A stretch of DNA of 64,000 nt from the NCBI GenBank assembly GCA_030737835.1, contig CM060850.1, positions 21,633,615 to 21,697,614 of the forward strand, written 5' to 3'. A program made the position numbers and the translations under genes. The notes beneath the pieces are model-generated. The model was not told where the DNA came from. It made no database searches and saw only the letters and a program-made list of their open reading frames with translations. This stretch comes from Acorus gramineus. Its lineage: Eukaryota; Streptophyta; Magnoliopsida; Acorales; Acoraceae. Each line of letters starts with the position of its first letter. Position 1 is the stretch's first letter. This document shows positions 1 to 12,536 of this stretch, in pieces.

Positions 1-1800
1 TCAAATGTGCAATATTGTCATGCATTGATTGTAACACGAAATTTTAGCTTAGCTTTTTTTTTCTTCTCTACGCTACCTATGATATAAAAGTGTTGTTACA
101 CTTAGTTCTTTTCTCAATCTAGAATATAGTCTTATATACCTCGTCAAAAATTCAGTGAAACATATCTCATTGGACGTTATATATAGCTCATTAAATATTT
201 TCTTACACTTACTAAAAACGAGTTCATTCATTTTGAAATGGTGAGAGATACATTTTTTTTTATCAAGGTATATACTTTATTAGATGATTTTTATTATTAA
301 AAAAAAAAAAAACATTTTTGGTATGAGTTTGGTTGATAAAACAAACTGAGTCTAACATTTTCCATAATAAAAGGATAATGTTATGTTTTGAATTTTTTTA
401 AAATAATATACATCATTTAATGAGGTATATATTTTTATAAAAATTGAAGCATATACTTCAATGAATTGCATGGATGCATTTATAAAAAATGTGAAAAAAT
501 TTTAATCAAATCATATATCTCGTTAATGCTAGTATATGCTTCTTTAATTTTCTATCAATGCATATAAGGCTCGAATTAAAGCTGAAAATAAAATGCAGGT
601 GTAACAGAACTTATATTATAAAGTAAGGTATGGATCCCGAAAAATACTATGGGAAGGTCTAGGCCCACCACTCTAGTTCAAGTGCACACCCCGTGCACAC
701 TTTATTTGTCTCCACCCAACAAGGCAACAACAGCCTTCACAAATTGAAAAAAATGGGTATCTAATCTGTTGCTCTGAACTAGATTTGATTTTAAGCTAAC
801 CTAATTTATCAGCTATACTTGCCAACAAAACAGCTAAAGGAAACGTATGATCCATGGTTTTGAATGGATGGTTAAAGAAGTGTCAGACCTACTAAACCCT
901 GACCAACCAAAATTATGTCATGTGAATCACAGTTCCATGAGAAGATCCAATCATGAAGACTGGTTGGTGAAAGACATGCAATAACATCCAGGCCTAATGT
1001 TCAGCAGTCAGCAGTACTGACTGGGACTGCCCGAACTGGCTTCGCATCAAGGTTGTGCCACATGAGGATTTCCAGAATGTCTTGATGTGGGTTAATCCAT
1101 ATCTAAAAAAGAAAGAAAAGTTCATTTGGTGGGTCATGTCAAGTGGGGATCTATCTCTTCATCGATGAGTCACTTTCCATACTGTCATTTTGAAAATTGG
1201 CAGCGATAGGGGTTTGATCCCTGACTTCCTTTTCAGAAACAGGGGGCATTAACCGGCTAACCAAAACTCGATTTTGTCCATCACAATTACAGTGAGGAAA
1301 TTCATGGGATTTACGACCTAATAAATGTGATGTTTGTTGGGAAGACTCAAAACTGATAAGGCTCCAAAATGCACATCAACTTTGTAGAATTTAAATCCAT
1401 TGGGTGAGGGAGGTTTTTCATCATTAATTTAAGTGGATATTCAAAGAGGGCTTGTTTAGATCCACAAGACAATATGTCAAAGAAATATAACTTGAAAAAA
1501 TTGAGCTCACTTGTGCATGAGTCTCCCACTGTTATACAATAACAAAAAAACCATAGATACTATACTCTTACATTTTGAAAGTGGAACAACTACTCACTAC
1601 AACCAAGATAATAAAACATAATAATACTTTCTTACATAGAGTAACCATATATTTACATAATGTTACATATATATCTGGACGAAGACCACATTATCAATTG
1701 CGCGCTTGACTGTAAGAGAAAGCTCAGGAAAGATAAAAACAAGAACACTGCACCAAGATTCAGTGTGGCAGAAGAAAACCTGAAATCCGAGAGAACATTG
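1..1800. other. AT-rich flank and 3' region of the coiled-coil gene
   Basis: No convincing gene was found. The first 600 bases are AT-rich and, around 365-600, resemble a dispersed repeat seen again near 25.5, 28.5, 33.3 and 55.2 kb. Bases 640-1300 are of more ordinary composition with no sustained coding frame. The last few hundred bases before 1801 lie just downstream of the stop codon of the minus-strand gene and probably include its 3' UTR. A short minus-strand frame at 1347-1529 has no recognisable motif and is not called. Confidence 0.5.
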
Positions 1801-4800
1801 TTAACCTGTAAATGCATAAGAGCTCCTCAGCTTGGGAACCTTAAACGTCGATGAAAACAACATTGGAGAACCTGACATGTATGTGTTTTCTGATCTATTT
1901 CTCTTTGAACATCTTCTTAATCCCTGGATAGAGGGCAAAATGAAAAAATTGTGTCAGATGTAAATATAAATCCAAGATGAAGAATCAATAGAAATTCTAT
2001 CATATAACCTTTCAACTAGATACATCTCCTTTATATATTAGATTCTGGAAGAGAAACAATCCTTTATTAGGTTCAGATTTGGACTGGACAAACATTTCAT
2101 TTGAATGTATAACCATATGACAATATGTTTTTGGTCAGATGTTTGTGTCAGATGTAAATATAAATCCGAGATGAAGAATCAATTGAAATTCATATCATAT
2201 AACCTTTCCCATAGATACATCTCCTTTATATATTAGATTCTGGAAGAGAAACAATCCTTTATTAGGTTCAGATTTGGACTGGACAAACATTTCATTTGAA
2301 TGTATAACCATGTGAGAATATGTTTTTGGTCAGTCTACCATATTTGCTATACCCCAATATGTACACTGAGCATCTTCAAAGAGAAATATCTAAAACAAAT
2401 TGTCTATGATGTGCCAAATAATGACAAAGTAGGATTTCATCAGGGTAAATATTTCATCAGGCTATCATTTAAAAGTACATTCCAAGGACAGCCAGGAATA
2501 CGTAGAAATTCAAGGTTGGAAGGAGCCTTCATGATCACATCCACGTACTCTCTAAAGGCTGGGATTGGGAACATATAGTACTGGCCTGGCTTAGAAAGCC
2601 AAATCAGCCTGTCTAACACCCAGGTAAAATACTTTAGTATTTTGAAACAGGGAATACTAGTTTAGGAAAGATTTCTATATTCTGATAATAAAGCTACAAA
2701 GAATGAGTCCAATGCTTACTCATGATAGAGGATATATATAGTGCTGCACGTCTTCTGATTTCCAAATATATACAGATAAGAATATAAGAAATTGCTTCGA
2801 CTAGAGGTTAATAAAAGATCTAATGGAAAAATGAAAATCATAGAACAGTCAAGCAAGATTCACATTTTCTTCAGTATCTTCCACTCGGTCATATTTTTGG
2901 GGAAAAGATAATTTCGTTTGTCAGATAATCTCACGTGTAGTGACTTGCATTTTTCCTCATATCAATTTCCAGTTAAAATGAAAACACAACTACAGATGAG
3001 AAAAAACAAAACAAGATAAAAAAATAAGTACAGTTCTAGAAAAATTATGTCTAGCATTTAGACTGAACAATACGAAAAGATACAAGAGAAAATATCATTA
3101 ATCCAATCATGTATCCAGAATAATATTAAATAAGACACTTACCATATCAGTATTATTCCTCCGATCAGAGTCTTTCAAATTATGACTGCGTGAACCGCGA
3201 TTGCTTTCAACTTTGAATTTACATTCACCCGACTTGACCTTTGGATTGCCTACTGGAGTCACCCAGGCATTTCTAGAACTTTTTAACAGCTCCAACTCTT
3301 TTAAGAGCCTGGATGTTTCTTCAGTGGATTTCCTCATATCCATCTCAATCTTATCCCGGTCAGCTCTCAGGGTTGTGATGAGCTCATCCTTTTCCTTAAC
3401 TACTGGAGTCAACGAGGCATTTCTAGTACTTTTTAACAGCTCCAACTCTTTTAAGAGCCTGGGTGTTTCTTCAGTGCATTTCCTCATAACCATCTCAATC
3501 TTATCCCGGTCAGCTCTCAGGGTTGTGATGAGTTCATCCTTTTCCTTAACAGATGATTGTAAGTTCTCCATAAGCACCTCAAGCTTCTGTATGTTGTCTT
3601 TAGCTAGCTCAACTTCAATGTTCTTGCTCTTCAAAAGATTAGTATAATCACTTTCCATCTTTTTAAACTGGTTCCATACAAAATCTCTTTCTGCTAAGAG
3701 GGCAGAAATCTCTGCATTCTTTCGAGAAACATTATTCTCGTGGTTACGATTCAATTTCTTTATTTCTCGTTCTAGCACCTTGGAGCGCTTTTCTTCCTTG
3801 TTAATGCCAGCAATTTTCGGGTCACCATCATTTTGCATTCCTTTGACTTCTCCTGTATTTTCTTCTTGTTTTTCCTGAAACAGAAGACAAGGACAAGACG
3901 ACAAGACGTTTGATGCAGATCACCCAAAAAAAAAAAAACTTGCTAAGTCTATGTAACGTTCTATGCCACAATTTTAATACCCAAAGAAATACAGTCCTAA
4001 GGTAATTTCGATCCACAGTGATCCACAATTGTAGAAACATGAATAACTGCTTAAACTTCCCTAATTACCCAATCACCAATCCATCATAGAAAATGCATGA
4101 ATAACAATCCATAATATGGATGAGGAGACACTATTCGATATGGAAGATCTTCATAAATTTAAAGACAAAACCGTGTGCCCATGTCTACACAGCAAGGCTT
4201 TGCACGTCTATAAATGTCCGGTTGTGCATATGCATCATATTAATTATTGTGAATCAACAAAGATACAAAAGCATGATAAGCTCAACATTGAATAGCTACA
4301 CCCAATTCTACATTTGAAGTACTCAAAACTTCACAACGCTGGTGCAGGCATGCCCTTGAGAATGATATTGCATGATATTCAACATTATATATAAAATATT
4401 ATTTTATTTTACATGTTGATTAATCCATGAGGCATGGAAAGATCCTATGCCCTTTACATTTCTCATTATTTTTATCTGTGCTTATGTATAAATTTCTTAA
4501 ATTTTCAAATATGTATATTTTCTTGATCTCCAGTGCCCATTCTGTCTTTGCATATGGGAGATGTGTGCCAATAAAAATTTAAAACTTTTCCAATCCTAAA
4601 ATGACAGAATAGTACCTTCTGCTCTGAACTTTTGTGAGTGACGAGGTCAAAGCATTGTAATATGTCATCCATGTCAGCCTCTGCACACTCTGTTTCATGA
4701 AATGTACAAAGCATGTGTGTTAATGAACTTCTGTATAAACATGTAATAAACTTAGTAATGAAAGTTCTGTTAATGATCTCCAAATCAGAAAGCTCAAAAA

Positions 4801-7721
4801 TGTACATGAAACCATATAAGATGCTTAGATATCCAAAAACATATTGTCCTTGACATATTGCAATTCTAGATTAAGTAAATACTAATATGGAGGACATAAA
4901 AAAAAAATCAAGAAATTTGGTGTACACATCTCTTATCAATTCAGAATAAAGTTCTCTCATTTTCTAAAAATTTCAAATACCAAGACCCCTAAACCATATA
5001 TAGGAAAACAGAATTCAAACAGAAAACTAAAACCTTAAACAAAAGTTTTGACAAATTGTAGATATTACACAGATCATCTTTAATGGACCACCTCATGGGA
5101 TTGAACCCATAGTTAATTGGTTGACAACAAAATTTATTTGGACTCTTCCTTGTTAGGTTTAAAAGAGAGTAAAATTTCTCAAAGAGGCAGTCATGTTAGG
5201 GTTCTTTAGAGAGAAAGGGACGGCGTTGAGGAGAGAAAAAATCTGAGAGACTTTTGTAAGCTGAATACTTCATAGTGAATTGATTCCTCTTCTCCTACCT
5301 GAATGTAGGCAATTTTGGCCGAACCACATAAATCTGTTTATTCTCTTCTGTAAATTTGTTTTAGTTATTGTTCTACAAGTGTTGAGGTCTAACCTAAAGG
5401 CGTCACTATGTCAACAAGTTCAAGTCCCATCTCTTACCTATCTAAAAAGAAACCTCTCCTTTATATTGAACATTAATTAAATATGTGTAACACAAATTTA
5501 GCAAAACAAAGCAATTAAAATATAGAATAAGTTTTCTAATAAAATGGAGAAGGTGTTTTTGCATGCAATTATAAAGCCAGCAACAGCAACATCAAAACAG
5601 CCACATATTTGAAAAAGAATAATCAAGAAAAGGGTGGCCAATGCTACGGTAGAAATGCAATTAATGAAGGAAATATTTCCTTATCAATAGCTTGCCCAGC
5701 AACAGCAACATCAAAGCATCCACATATTTGAAAAGGAATAATCAAGAAAAGGGTGGCCAATGCTACGGTAGAAATGCAATTAATGAAGGAAATATTTCCT
5801 TATCAATAGCTTGCCAGAACAGCAACATCAAAACATCCACATATTTGAAAAAGAATAATAAAGAAAAGGGTGGCCAATGCTACGGTAGAAATGCAATTCA
5901 TGAAGGAAATATTTCCTTATCAATAGCTTGCCTGATTTTGTTCTATAGTAGAAGGCTTCTCTCTTCTTCATTCCAACCACCAGATTGAACTTTGCTTCTT
6001 GCACATTATGGCCCAACTCTGCTTCCTTAAGAGCTGCATCCATCTGCCAAGTGGGTACATACAAAAAAAAAGGTAAGTACAAGAAATCAAAAGAAAAAGG
6101 TGAACCTCCTCCATCAGTTTGGCCTTGAAACCAGAAAAAAAATTGCACACAAAAAATTCCAACAAAGCAATGAAATTGATGCTGTAAGTCTTCTTCTCCC
6201 TCCATAAATCTATCCATTTTTCTCACTTTTTCTACCCTTGGGCATGCAAAACGCAAGAGGTTCACATGTGCCATTAGATTTCATCACCAAGTCAAACTTT
6301 GGATAAATTCACTTCCAATTGAAGAAAACTGCAAAACTTACTCAAATACACATTTGAGATCATATTCTTCAATTTGAGTCTTTTGACAGATATCATTTAA
6401 ATATCGTTTTAATTTCTTATCTAAAATAGCAGCAATGCTGTAAGGTTTAATACTTGAATACCGCACTGAAATTATAAATTTATAATATTTAATGAAGGTC
6501 TATAAAGTAAGCATTCCTTCAAGATAATTACCGTCCATTGATCTCGGCAAAAACCTCATCATCTCATACATCTATTCTCAGTGCCATGGTCCAAAACATA
6601 GGCAGAAAATCATACAGTATTGGTAACTCTTTCAATTAATAAGCATGATGCAGTAGGGGGCATTTTTTCTTATCAGATTATGTTGTCCAGTAGTTGTTTT
6701 TTTTGTGTGTATATTCCGTTGTATCATATCAAGAGAGTAGGTTGCCAATATAATGCAATAATCACACACTGTGCGTTTGAGCTTCACTCCGTTGACTCTC
6801 ATAACCTATGATCCTTAATCGTTTGTCAGAAAACCATATCTACTAAAAAATAATTCAAAGATTGACTCTAAAAAAATCAAAGCAGAACACACATTAAACT
6901 AAAAGCTTTAATCCATGAATAATATATAAAATCAGAACCAGTCAAACAGGCATGAAAAAAAAATGAAAAATCATCCACAAAGAAGAAAAGGAATACATCC
7001 TAGAGCATTCTGGAGAAAGATACACACCTCAAAAGCTAGGCCAGAAACAACAGCAAAGAAAACCCAAAAAAATCAAATTTTTCATCAAAAGTAAACTCGG
7101 GATTAAGTAATTGAAAGCCCTTCAAAATCCAGGATGGATAATCTATCTGAACAGTGAAGAAATCCATAACAAACAAAAAGAAGATCTCACAAAAAGCGAC
7201 TACTAATATGAACACGAACATAAGCCCCAACGAAACCCCAAAACCCCTTCCAAACAATCAAAAAACAAAAACACTAAACCCTAAATTCTCAACAACCTTC
7301 CACAATCGAGAATTTTAAAAAACAAGCCTAAACCCTAATCTTGAGAAAGGAAAACCCTAGAAACACAATACGCCCAAATCAAGCCCCGTAAGAAACCAAA
7401 AAAAGGAGAAATTGAAAGAACCCTAAAGAAACCCCCTCGAAATCGTCTTCTTCCAGGGCAGTATCGTTAACAAACTGAAAAGGGTGATTTTTCTTTCAAG
7501 AGATAGAGAGTGAAAACTACCAGAGAGAGTTGGTCTTCGAGGGACGAGACGTCGGATTTAGACCGGACGTGCTGGAAGCGGAGGCGGCCGAGGAGAACCC
7601 GGCGTTCCTTGGAGAGGATCTCGAGCTTAAGCTGCTGCGACCGGAGCATCTGGACCATCGCGTTGAAGATCTTCCCCCATTGACGGGGGTCCGAAGAGGA
7701 GGACGAGAAATCCCTGGCCAT
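1801..7721 (-). CDS. Coiled-coil protein with internal duplication, six proposed exons
   Basis: Family not recognised; no enzymatic motif is visible and a structural or scaffold role is only an inference. Exons read on the minus strand: 7721-7521, 6043-5932, 4689-4616, 3874-3143, then less surely 2580-2479 and 1923-1801. Reading phase agrees at every junction (0, 1, 0, 0, 0), giving about 447 residues. Exon 1 starts MARDFSSSSSDPRQWGKIFN and continues into a charged helix. Exon 4 encodes 244 residues of heptad-like, Lys/Glu/Leu-rich sequence containing two near-identical 50-residue units (VKEKDELITTLRADRDKIEM core). The last exon is basic (RRCSKRNRSENTYMSGSP) and ends at TAA. Intron 2 appears to start with GC (CAG/GCAAGC) instead of GT; this is supported because G plus AG restores the frame into exon 3. 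Intron 2 also holds a 119-bp triple repeat, and intron 5 a 194-bp duplication. The leader upstream of the ATG is CT-rich on the coding strand. Exons 1-4 are well supported, 5-6 moderately. Confidence 0.7.
1951..2333. repeat. Tandem duplication, 194-bp unit
   Basis: Two nearly identical units start with GTGTCAGATGTAAATATAAA at 1951 and 2145, with only scattered substitutions. They lie in the inferred last intron of the coiled-coil gene, so the duplication lengthens the intron and does not alter the protein. Confidence 0.9.
3251..3550 (-). repeat. In-frame 150-bp exon duplication
   Basis: Two tandem units of exactly 150 bp (3251-3400 and 3401-3550) lie within exon 4 of the coiled-coil gene. 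Because 150 is divisible by three, each adds a 50-residue coiled-coil block. The translated copies differ at a handful of positions (for example VMRKCTEETPRLL versus DMRKSTEETSRLL), so the duplication is fairly recent. Confidence 0.92.
5577..5932. repeat. Triple tandem repeat (about 119 bp) abutting an exon
   Basis: Three units start with the CCAGCAACAGC or CCAGAACAGC motif near 5577, 5696 and 5814, with a period of 118-119 bp. Each contains the shared segments AGGGTGGCCAATGCTACGG and GAAGGAAATATTTCC. The array ends at 5932, exactly the inferred end of exon 2 of the minus-strand gene, so each unit carries a copy of the intron's first bases (GGCAAGCTATTG on the minus strand). Confidence 0.9.
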
Positions 7722-8211
7722 TGATTTGTTGTGACACGGTTCGTCTAGAGAGAGAGAGTGTGTGAGACAGAGAAAGAGAGAGAGTTTGAATTTTGGAAAG
7801 AGAAAAGCGAAAAGGTCCTTCCAACGGTCGAATCCGATCGCGTAAAATACCTCTTCATCATGGTTAGCGAACTCGTCGGTCAGAATAAGATCTCTTCTCC
7901 GCCCAAAAAATTGTTTGTTTAAAAAGAATAAATGAGTGTAGCTATTACATGTCAGCTAGGAATAAACCGATATTTGTATTTGAAGTCTTCTGTAGAATTG
8001 TGTTATTTCAGCCAATTGATTTCACTAGAATATAAATTTGTTTATTGTCAAATCAACTATCGTCACATTGTTATAAATCAAGGGATCATTTCTTCACATT
8101 GTATAAATTTTTATCATATTCATATCCATGGTTCATCAAATAAAAAAATTTCATTATTATATTTTTCGATAAAGATAATTAAAAACAAAATCAAACAAGA
8201 GCATGTACTAA
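7722..8211. other. 5' leader and promoter region of the coiled-coil gene
   Basis: Bases 7742-7800 are a GA-rich run on the plus strand, so the minus-strand transcript would have a CT-rich 5' UTR, common in plant leaders. No clear TATA box could be assigned. The AT-rich part up to 8208 shows nothing else and ends at the Harbinger target-site duplication (TAA, 8209-8211). Confidence 0.5.
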
Positions 8212-8225
8212 GGGGCCGTTTGGTT
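8212..8225 (+). repeat. Harbinger left terminal inverted repeat
   Basis: GGGGCCGTTTGGTT, preceded by TAA. Subterminal bases read TCGACTTATTTTCAG and include a second GTTCGGTTG motif near 8291, possibly part of the transposase or Myb-protein binding array. Confidence 0.93.
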
Positions 8226-8460
8226 CGACTTATTTTCAGTACTTATCCTGCTAAAGGCGTCAATTAAGTGGTTTTTTTCTAATTGGGCTGTTCGGTTGAT
8301 ACCCCACTTAAAGCAGAAAAAATCCCTCTTTCAGCCCAAAATCGATTGTTTTTTTCAGCTTTCCTAACTATACTTATTAATCCGCCTCTCGTCAATCGCG
8401 AAACCAATAACCGAGTGAAAAGACCAAAATGCCCCCGCTAATATCCCTTATTTACATAGG

Positions 8461-8831
8461 TATAAATAGGGATTTCGACCGTCTCTCTCCTCTCCCATCT
8501 CATTTTCTGCCGAGTCTCTCTCAAAACCCTAGACGAGGTGATCCCGTCATAAACCCTCCTAGCCCCATATCGATCTGAAAAAATCCCTTCGGATCTGCTC
8601 CTCCATCGTCCCTCTGTTGACGACAACCCGGCCCCCATCACCGTCGCGAGCCCCGGCCCCCATCACCGTCTCCTCTTCATCGTCTGTCCTTCCTCATCTC
8701 TTTGTCGACGACAGCCCGGCCCCCATCAATATCTCATCTTCATTGCCTCTCCTTCATCCTCTCTCCGTCGCGAGACCCGGCCCCCATCTCACATTTGACA
8801 TTTCGGATCTCCTCTATCGCCAACGATCGAG
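8461..8831 (+). promoter_or_regulatory. Harbinger internal promoter and untranslated first exon
   Basis: A TATA box (TATAAATAGG) starts at 8461, followed by a CT-rich leader. A splice donor (CGATCGAG/GTAAGA) follows at about 8832. The matching acceptor could be just before the ORF1 start (TTCATGGTAG/CTAATGG near 11552), giving a leader intron of about 2.7 kb. This arrangement is inferred. Confidence 0.5.
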
Positions 8832-9350
8832 GTAAGACCCCATTCTTTGGGACACTAAAAGCTTGGTTTTTTGGATTCACTATTCCAGTCTTATCTATAA
8901 TTTCTCTTTTATATAGTTCTAAAGTTTTGTGGTTTTAAAGAACCAGAGCAGATTTTGTTTAGGTTACATTTTTTTTTTATTCTGGTTATGCCTTTATTGG
9001 CTTTGCTAGATGTGATTTTTAATTCTTCTATTTTTTTCCATGTCAATGGATGCATCTTTCTAATAAATCAAATACTTATGCCTTTGTTGGCCTTGCTAGA
9101 TGTGATTATGTGAGGTGATCCCTTATTGTCAAATGGTTTATAGTTCTAATTTGTACTCTGTTATTTATTTTCTGTTTATTAGTGTTTACCATTGATTAAA
9201 TTAAATTGCTGTCAAATGTCTCAATCTTTGTATGAGCTGACATGAAAAGGTATAAAACAGTATGTTAGAAAGATATTAGAAAGTTTATTTTTTTTAATCT
9301 CTGTATAGTTAGGGTTCAATGGATTGTTTTTGTTAGTATGCAAATTATAG

Positions 9351-9442
9351 ATGCTTTATGTCTTGTATGAGAAGATGGTATTGTTTATGTGAGGTGATCC
9401 CTTATTGTTTATGCTTTATGTCTTGTATGAGAAGATGGTATT
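9351..9442 (+). repeat. 60-bp direct repeat in the Harbinger leader intron
   Basis: ATGCTTTATGTCTTGTATGA begins at 9351 and again at 9411, separated by GTGAGGTGATCCCTTATTG, which itself also occurs near 9111. Confidence 0.8.
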
Positions 9443-9560
9443 CTTTTTTTTTCCCCTTCAATATCCCATCTGCATTTTAAAAATTGTGCAGTGATCTCTT
9501 GATAGGTGCATTTACATTCTTTCAGACCAAGTATATGATGGCTTCTAGGTGTAGGTGAAA

Positions 9561-9758
9561 GGTTATTGCACACAACCATTGAGCATCCATTGTATAGAAG
9601 TTTGTGCTTATCTCCACCTCTTACCAGGTTATTGCACACAACCATTGAGTATCCATTGTATAGAAGTTTGTGCTTATCTCCACCTCTTACCAAGTTATTG
9701 CACACAACCATTGAGCATCCATTGTATAGAAGTTTGTGCTTATCTCCACCTCTTACAG
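9561..9758 (+). repeat. Three tandem 66-bp repeats
   Basis: Units start at 9561, 9627 and 9693 with GGTTATTGCACACAACCATT or a one-base variant. They differ at only a few positions. The reading frames across them merely echo the repeat and are not called as genes. The array sits between the Harbinger promoter and ORF1. Confidence 0.92.
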
Positions 9759-9890
9759 TTGAATCTCATATGGGTTGTTTTAGAATTTGATGTTATGGTT
9801 GTTTTGGTGAACTTGATTGGGTTTTAATTATTGAAAATGGGATTGAAATACAATGGCAGTTCATTGTGTTTTGTTTTTTGGATAATTAAG

Positions 9891-9963
9891 TGGTAGGATT
9901 TGAACCCAAAAGACCTTATGGGTTGTAAATTTTGTTGTAACCCATTGAGCTATGGATCCAAAC
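9891..9963 (-). repeat. tRNA-derived (SINE-like) fragment
   Basis: On the minus strand the sequence holds an A-box-like TAGCTCAATGGG and, about 35 bases later, a perfect B-box-like GGGTTCAAATCC, the spacing of a tRNA promoter. The acceptor and anticodon stems do not fold as a functional tRNA, so a tRNA pseudogene or SINE head is more likely. Confidence 0.4.
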
Positions 9964-11559
9964 CAATAGTGTCCTTATCTTATATAATTGAATATGTGCT
10001 TATTTTACTAAACTCAGATTTTACATAATTGAATGAGTATTTACATTCATTACTTTGTGAGGATTGGAAGACATGCATTGCCAACTCCATTGGGAACTGG
10101 AATAGAAAGATATTGATGATTCTTGATATAACAGTGAACATAAACTCATGTCTGTTATATCAATAGACATCACACCCATGCGAATATCAGTAGCTATAGT
10201 ATTGATGGATATTGGAATGTGGCTGTTATATTTGATTGATTACTTGTTTATTTTTCTTTGCAACCATTGAATTTTTAAATGTTAGTGCAAAACTTGTTGA
10301 TTTGTCGAAGTGGGATTGTCTATAGATAATGATTGCATTGATTGGTGATGCATGGATTTTCATTACTATATCTATGTTTCCAGTTCTCATGGGGATGACT
10401 ATATTGGTTTTTCTTTAGAAAAATATGATATTATGAATTGATATTTGAAGAAGTTGATCTTCATTAGGAATTCCAGTAGAGTATGCAAAGGTTTGTTCAA
10501 TCTCTATATTCCTCCCCCTGTTTATAAAGCTCCTATACAAAATGTTCTTGCATTTCTCGTAGGGTATAAATGATTCAAACCTAATCTTTAGTATTTATGT
10601 ATATTGTATGCTATAATAGGATTATTAAATGCTCTGATAGCCAAAGAATTAGATGTTTAGTTGAGTTTTTGGATTCTTTAAGCTCTTGTACCAAATGGGA
10701 GAGGTTGGGAGAAGTCATGGCCTCGAGACAGGGGTAGACTAGGTGCTCCTAGTCACCTAGGTAGAAGGGCTAAACCTAGGCTTGAAAAAACTACATGTAA
10801 AACTTCAATGCCACATGAGGAAAAAAATGCAGCCTATCATTCTATGGTTATTTGAATCATTAAAGGAAACTAAAGATGCCCCTAGTTGGATAAGAGGTTA
10901 TGATATAATTAGTAGTTGGTGTAAGAAAATTTTGAAAATCAAGCTTCTCAAAAAATAAGATAGTAACAGCTATCTCCTAGATGCAGTGTTGTGCCATCCA
11001 TGGTTTTGTGGGACTAGATGCAGGTTTTATTGGCTTAGTAGATGCAGCTTTTTGACTTTTTTCCATAAGAAAGGCCCTAGGATTCCTTTTATTTGTACTT
11101 GTCACTATGTTAAGAAATCACTAATTAGGGAAGCCATGATATGATCTTCAGTCAATGCATCCTCATTATACATGTCCCATGCCATAAGCAATATTTCACA
11201 ATGTTATTAAGAAAAGTATATACAAACACATAACGATTCACCCCGATTACGATACGTGTAGATAGTTTGTTTTTGGTATCCCTAATGCTATCAGTTCTCC
11301 CTTTTAGAAATAAAAAAAAAAAAAAAATTTGTCATGATTGCATCGTGGTCTACTGGATATATGTGTGTTTTTTGAATTTGATATATATATATCTATTTAC
11401 CTATCCTTGTTCAACATGTGTCAGAACTATTCAAAATCTCTCCCAATATGAAAAAAAAAACTATTCAATTATTACTTGATTCATTCGATTGGACCACATG
11501 ATCAAGTAACTTAAATCTCTTGTCTCACATGTTTCCACCCTCATTGTTCATGGTAGCTA

Positions 11560-12536
11560 ATGGAATCAAGCCGTGGGAGGGCTGCATGGAGTCCAGAGAT
11601 GAAAAAAATGTTTATTGATCTATGCTTAGAACAAGTTAAGGTAGGGGGTCGGCCAGGCGCTAACCTAAAAACATCGGCATGGAAGAAGGTCAAGGAAGAA
11701 TTTAATCAAAGGAACTTGGTCAATTACGAACAGAAACAATTCAAGAATTATTGGGACATGTTGAGGAAACAATGGAACACATGGAAGAGATTGATTTCCC
11801 TGACTGGCATAGGAGAGGTTGCCCCTGGTCAAACCGTCCAGATGGATCAGGAGAGATGGGATGAGCACATTACGGTAATCTATTTCGTTGTTCATAATTT
11901 CTAAAACTTGAGATATATTTGATTAACGCCTCAATTATTTTAAATACAGGCTTATCCTGATGCTAAACAGTTTTGATACAAACCCCTTCCTCATGCTGAC
12001 GAGATGGAACAATTGTTTGGGGGGTCACGGCCACGAGGGACCACAGATTTAATTCTACTGATGATGACCACCTTCTTGATGATTTACACACCTGGCCATC
12101 CACATCCCAGAACCCAACACCGAATCCCGAAGATCCAACTCCACCATCGGGTCCTGAAGGGTAGGAAGATCCCAACCCTGACCATGTCCAGGCTGAGGCA
12201 AACTACGAGAATCGTATGTCTAACATACGACGCAAACGGCCGTGTCCCAGTAGAGGTAGGAGGAACAGTTCAGATACCTTTGTGGAGAAGATTGATGGGG
12301 TTCTAGATAAAATTGTCAATTCCGCTACTAGTCAAGCACCCTTTCCTTTAAGTTCAGTACCCACCGTTGCAGATTGTTATGCATCCCTCCGAGAGACCCC
12401 GGGGTTTGCGCCCGGTACCTCGCTCTACATAAACGCACTAAGGTACATCAACATTCCTGAGAATCGAGAGCTTTGGATGCTTGAGAAGGATCCAGAGTCT
12501 AGGGCTATGTTGGTGCGGGCTTCTGTCAAAGATTAG
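11560..12536 (+). pseudogene. Harbinger ORF1: Myb/SANT-like DNA-binding protein, broken
   Basis: In PIF/Harbinger elements ORF1 encodes a Myb/SANT-like protein that binds the transposon ends and helps bring the transposase to them. Exon 1 (11560-11874, donor ACG/GTAATC) encodes AAWSPEMKKMFIDLCLEQV, then KTSAWKKVKEEFNQR and FKNYWDMLRKQWNTW, the three-helix pattern of the Myb/SANT-like domain of plant transposon-derived proteins. Exon 2 begins at 11950 (AYPDAKQF). Three defects follow: a TGA at 11974-11976 where CGA is expected, a one-base loss in the G run at 12019-12024, and a TAG at 12162-12164. The rest (MSNIRRKRPCPSRG to VRASVKD) is open to the stop at 12534-12536 and resembles the C-terminal conserved region of such proteins. 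Functional protein from this copy is unlikely unless the region is spliced around. Confidence 0.82.

Noticed and set aside
5090..5140. Possible tRNA or SINE head (GGGTTCAATCCC on the minus strand)
   Set aside because: Only a B-box-like motif is present; no A-box at the right distance and no cloverleaf.
9561..9758. CRISPR-like direct repeats
   Set aside because: Units are contiguous tandem copies without unique spacers and the context is a plant transposon.
9409..9827. Several 74-100 residue frames on both strands
   Set aside because: They merely translate the 66-bp tandem repeat three times.
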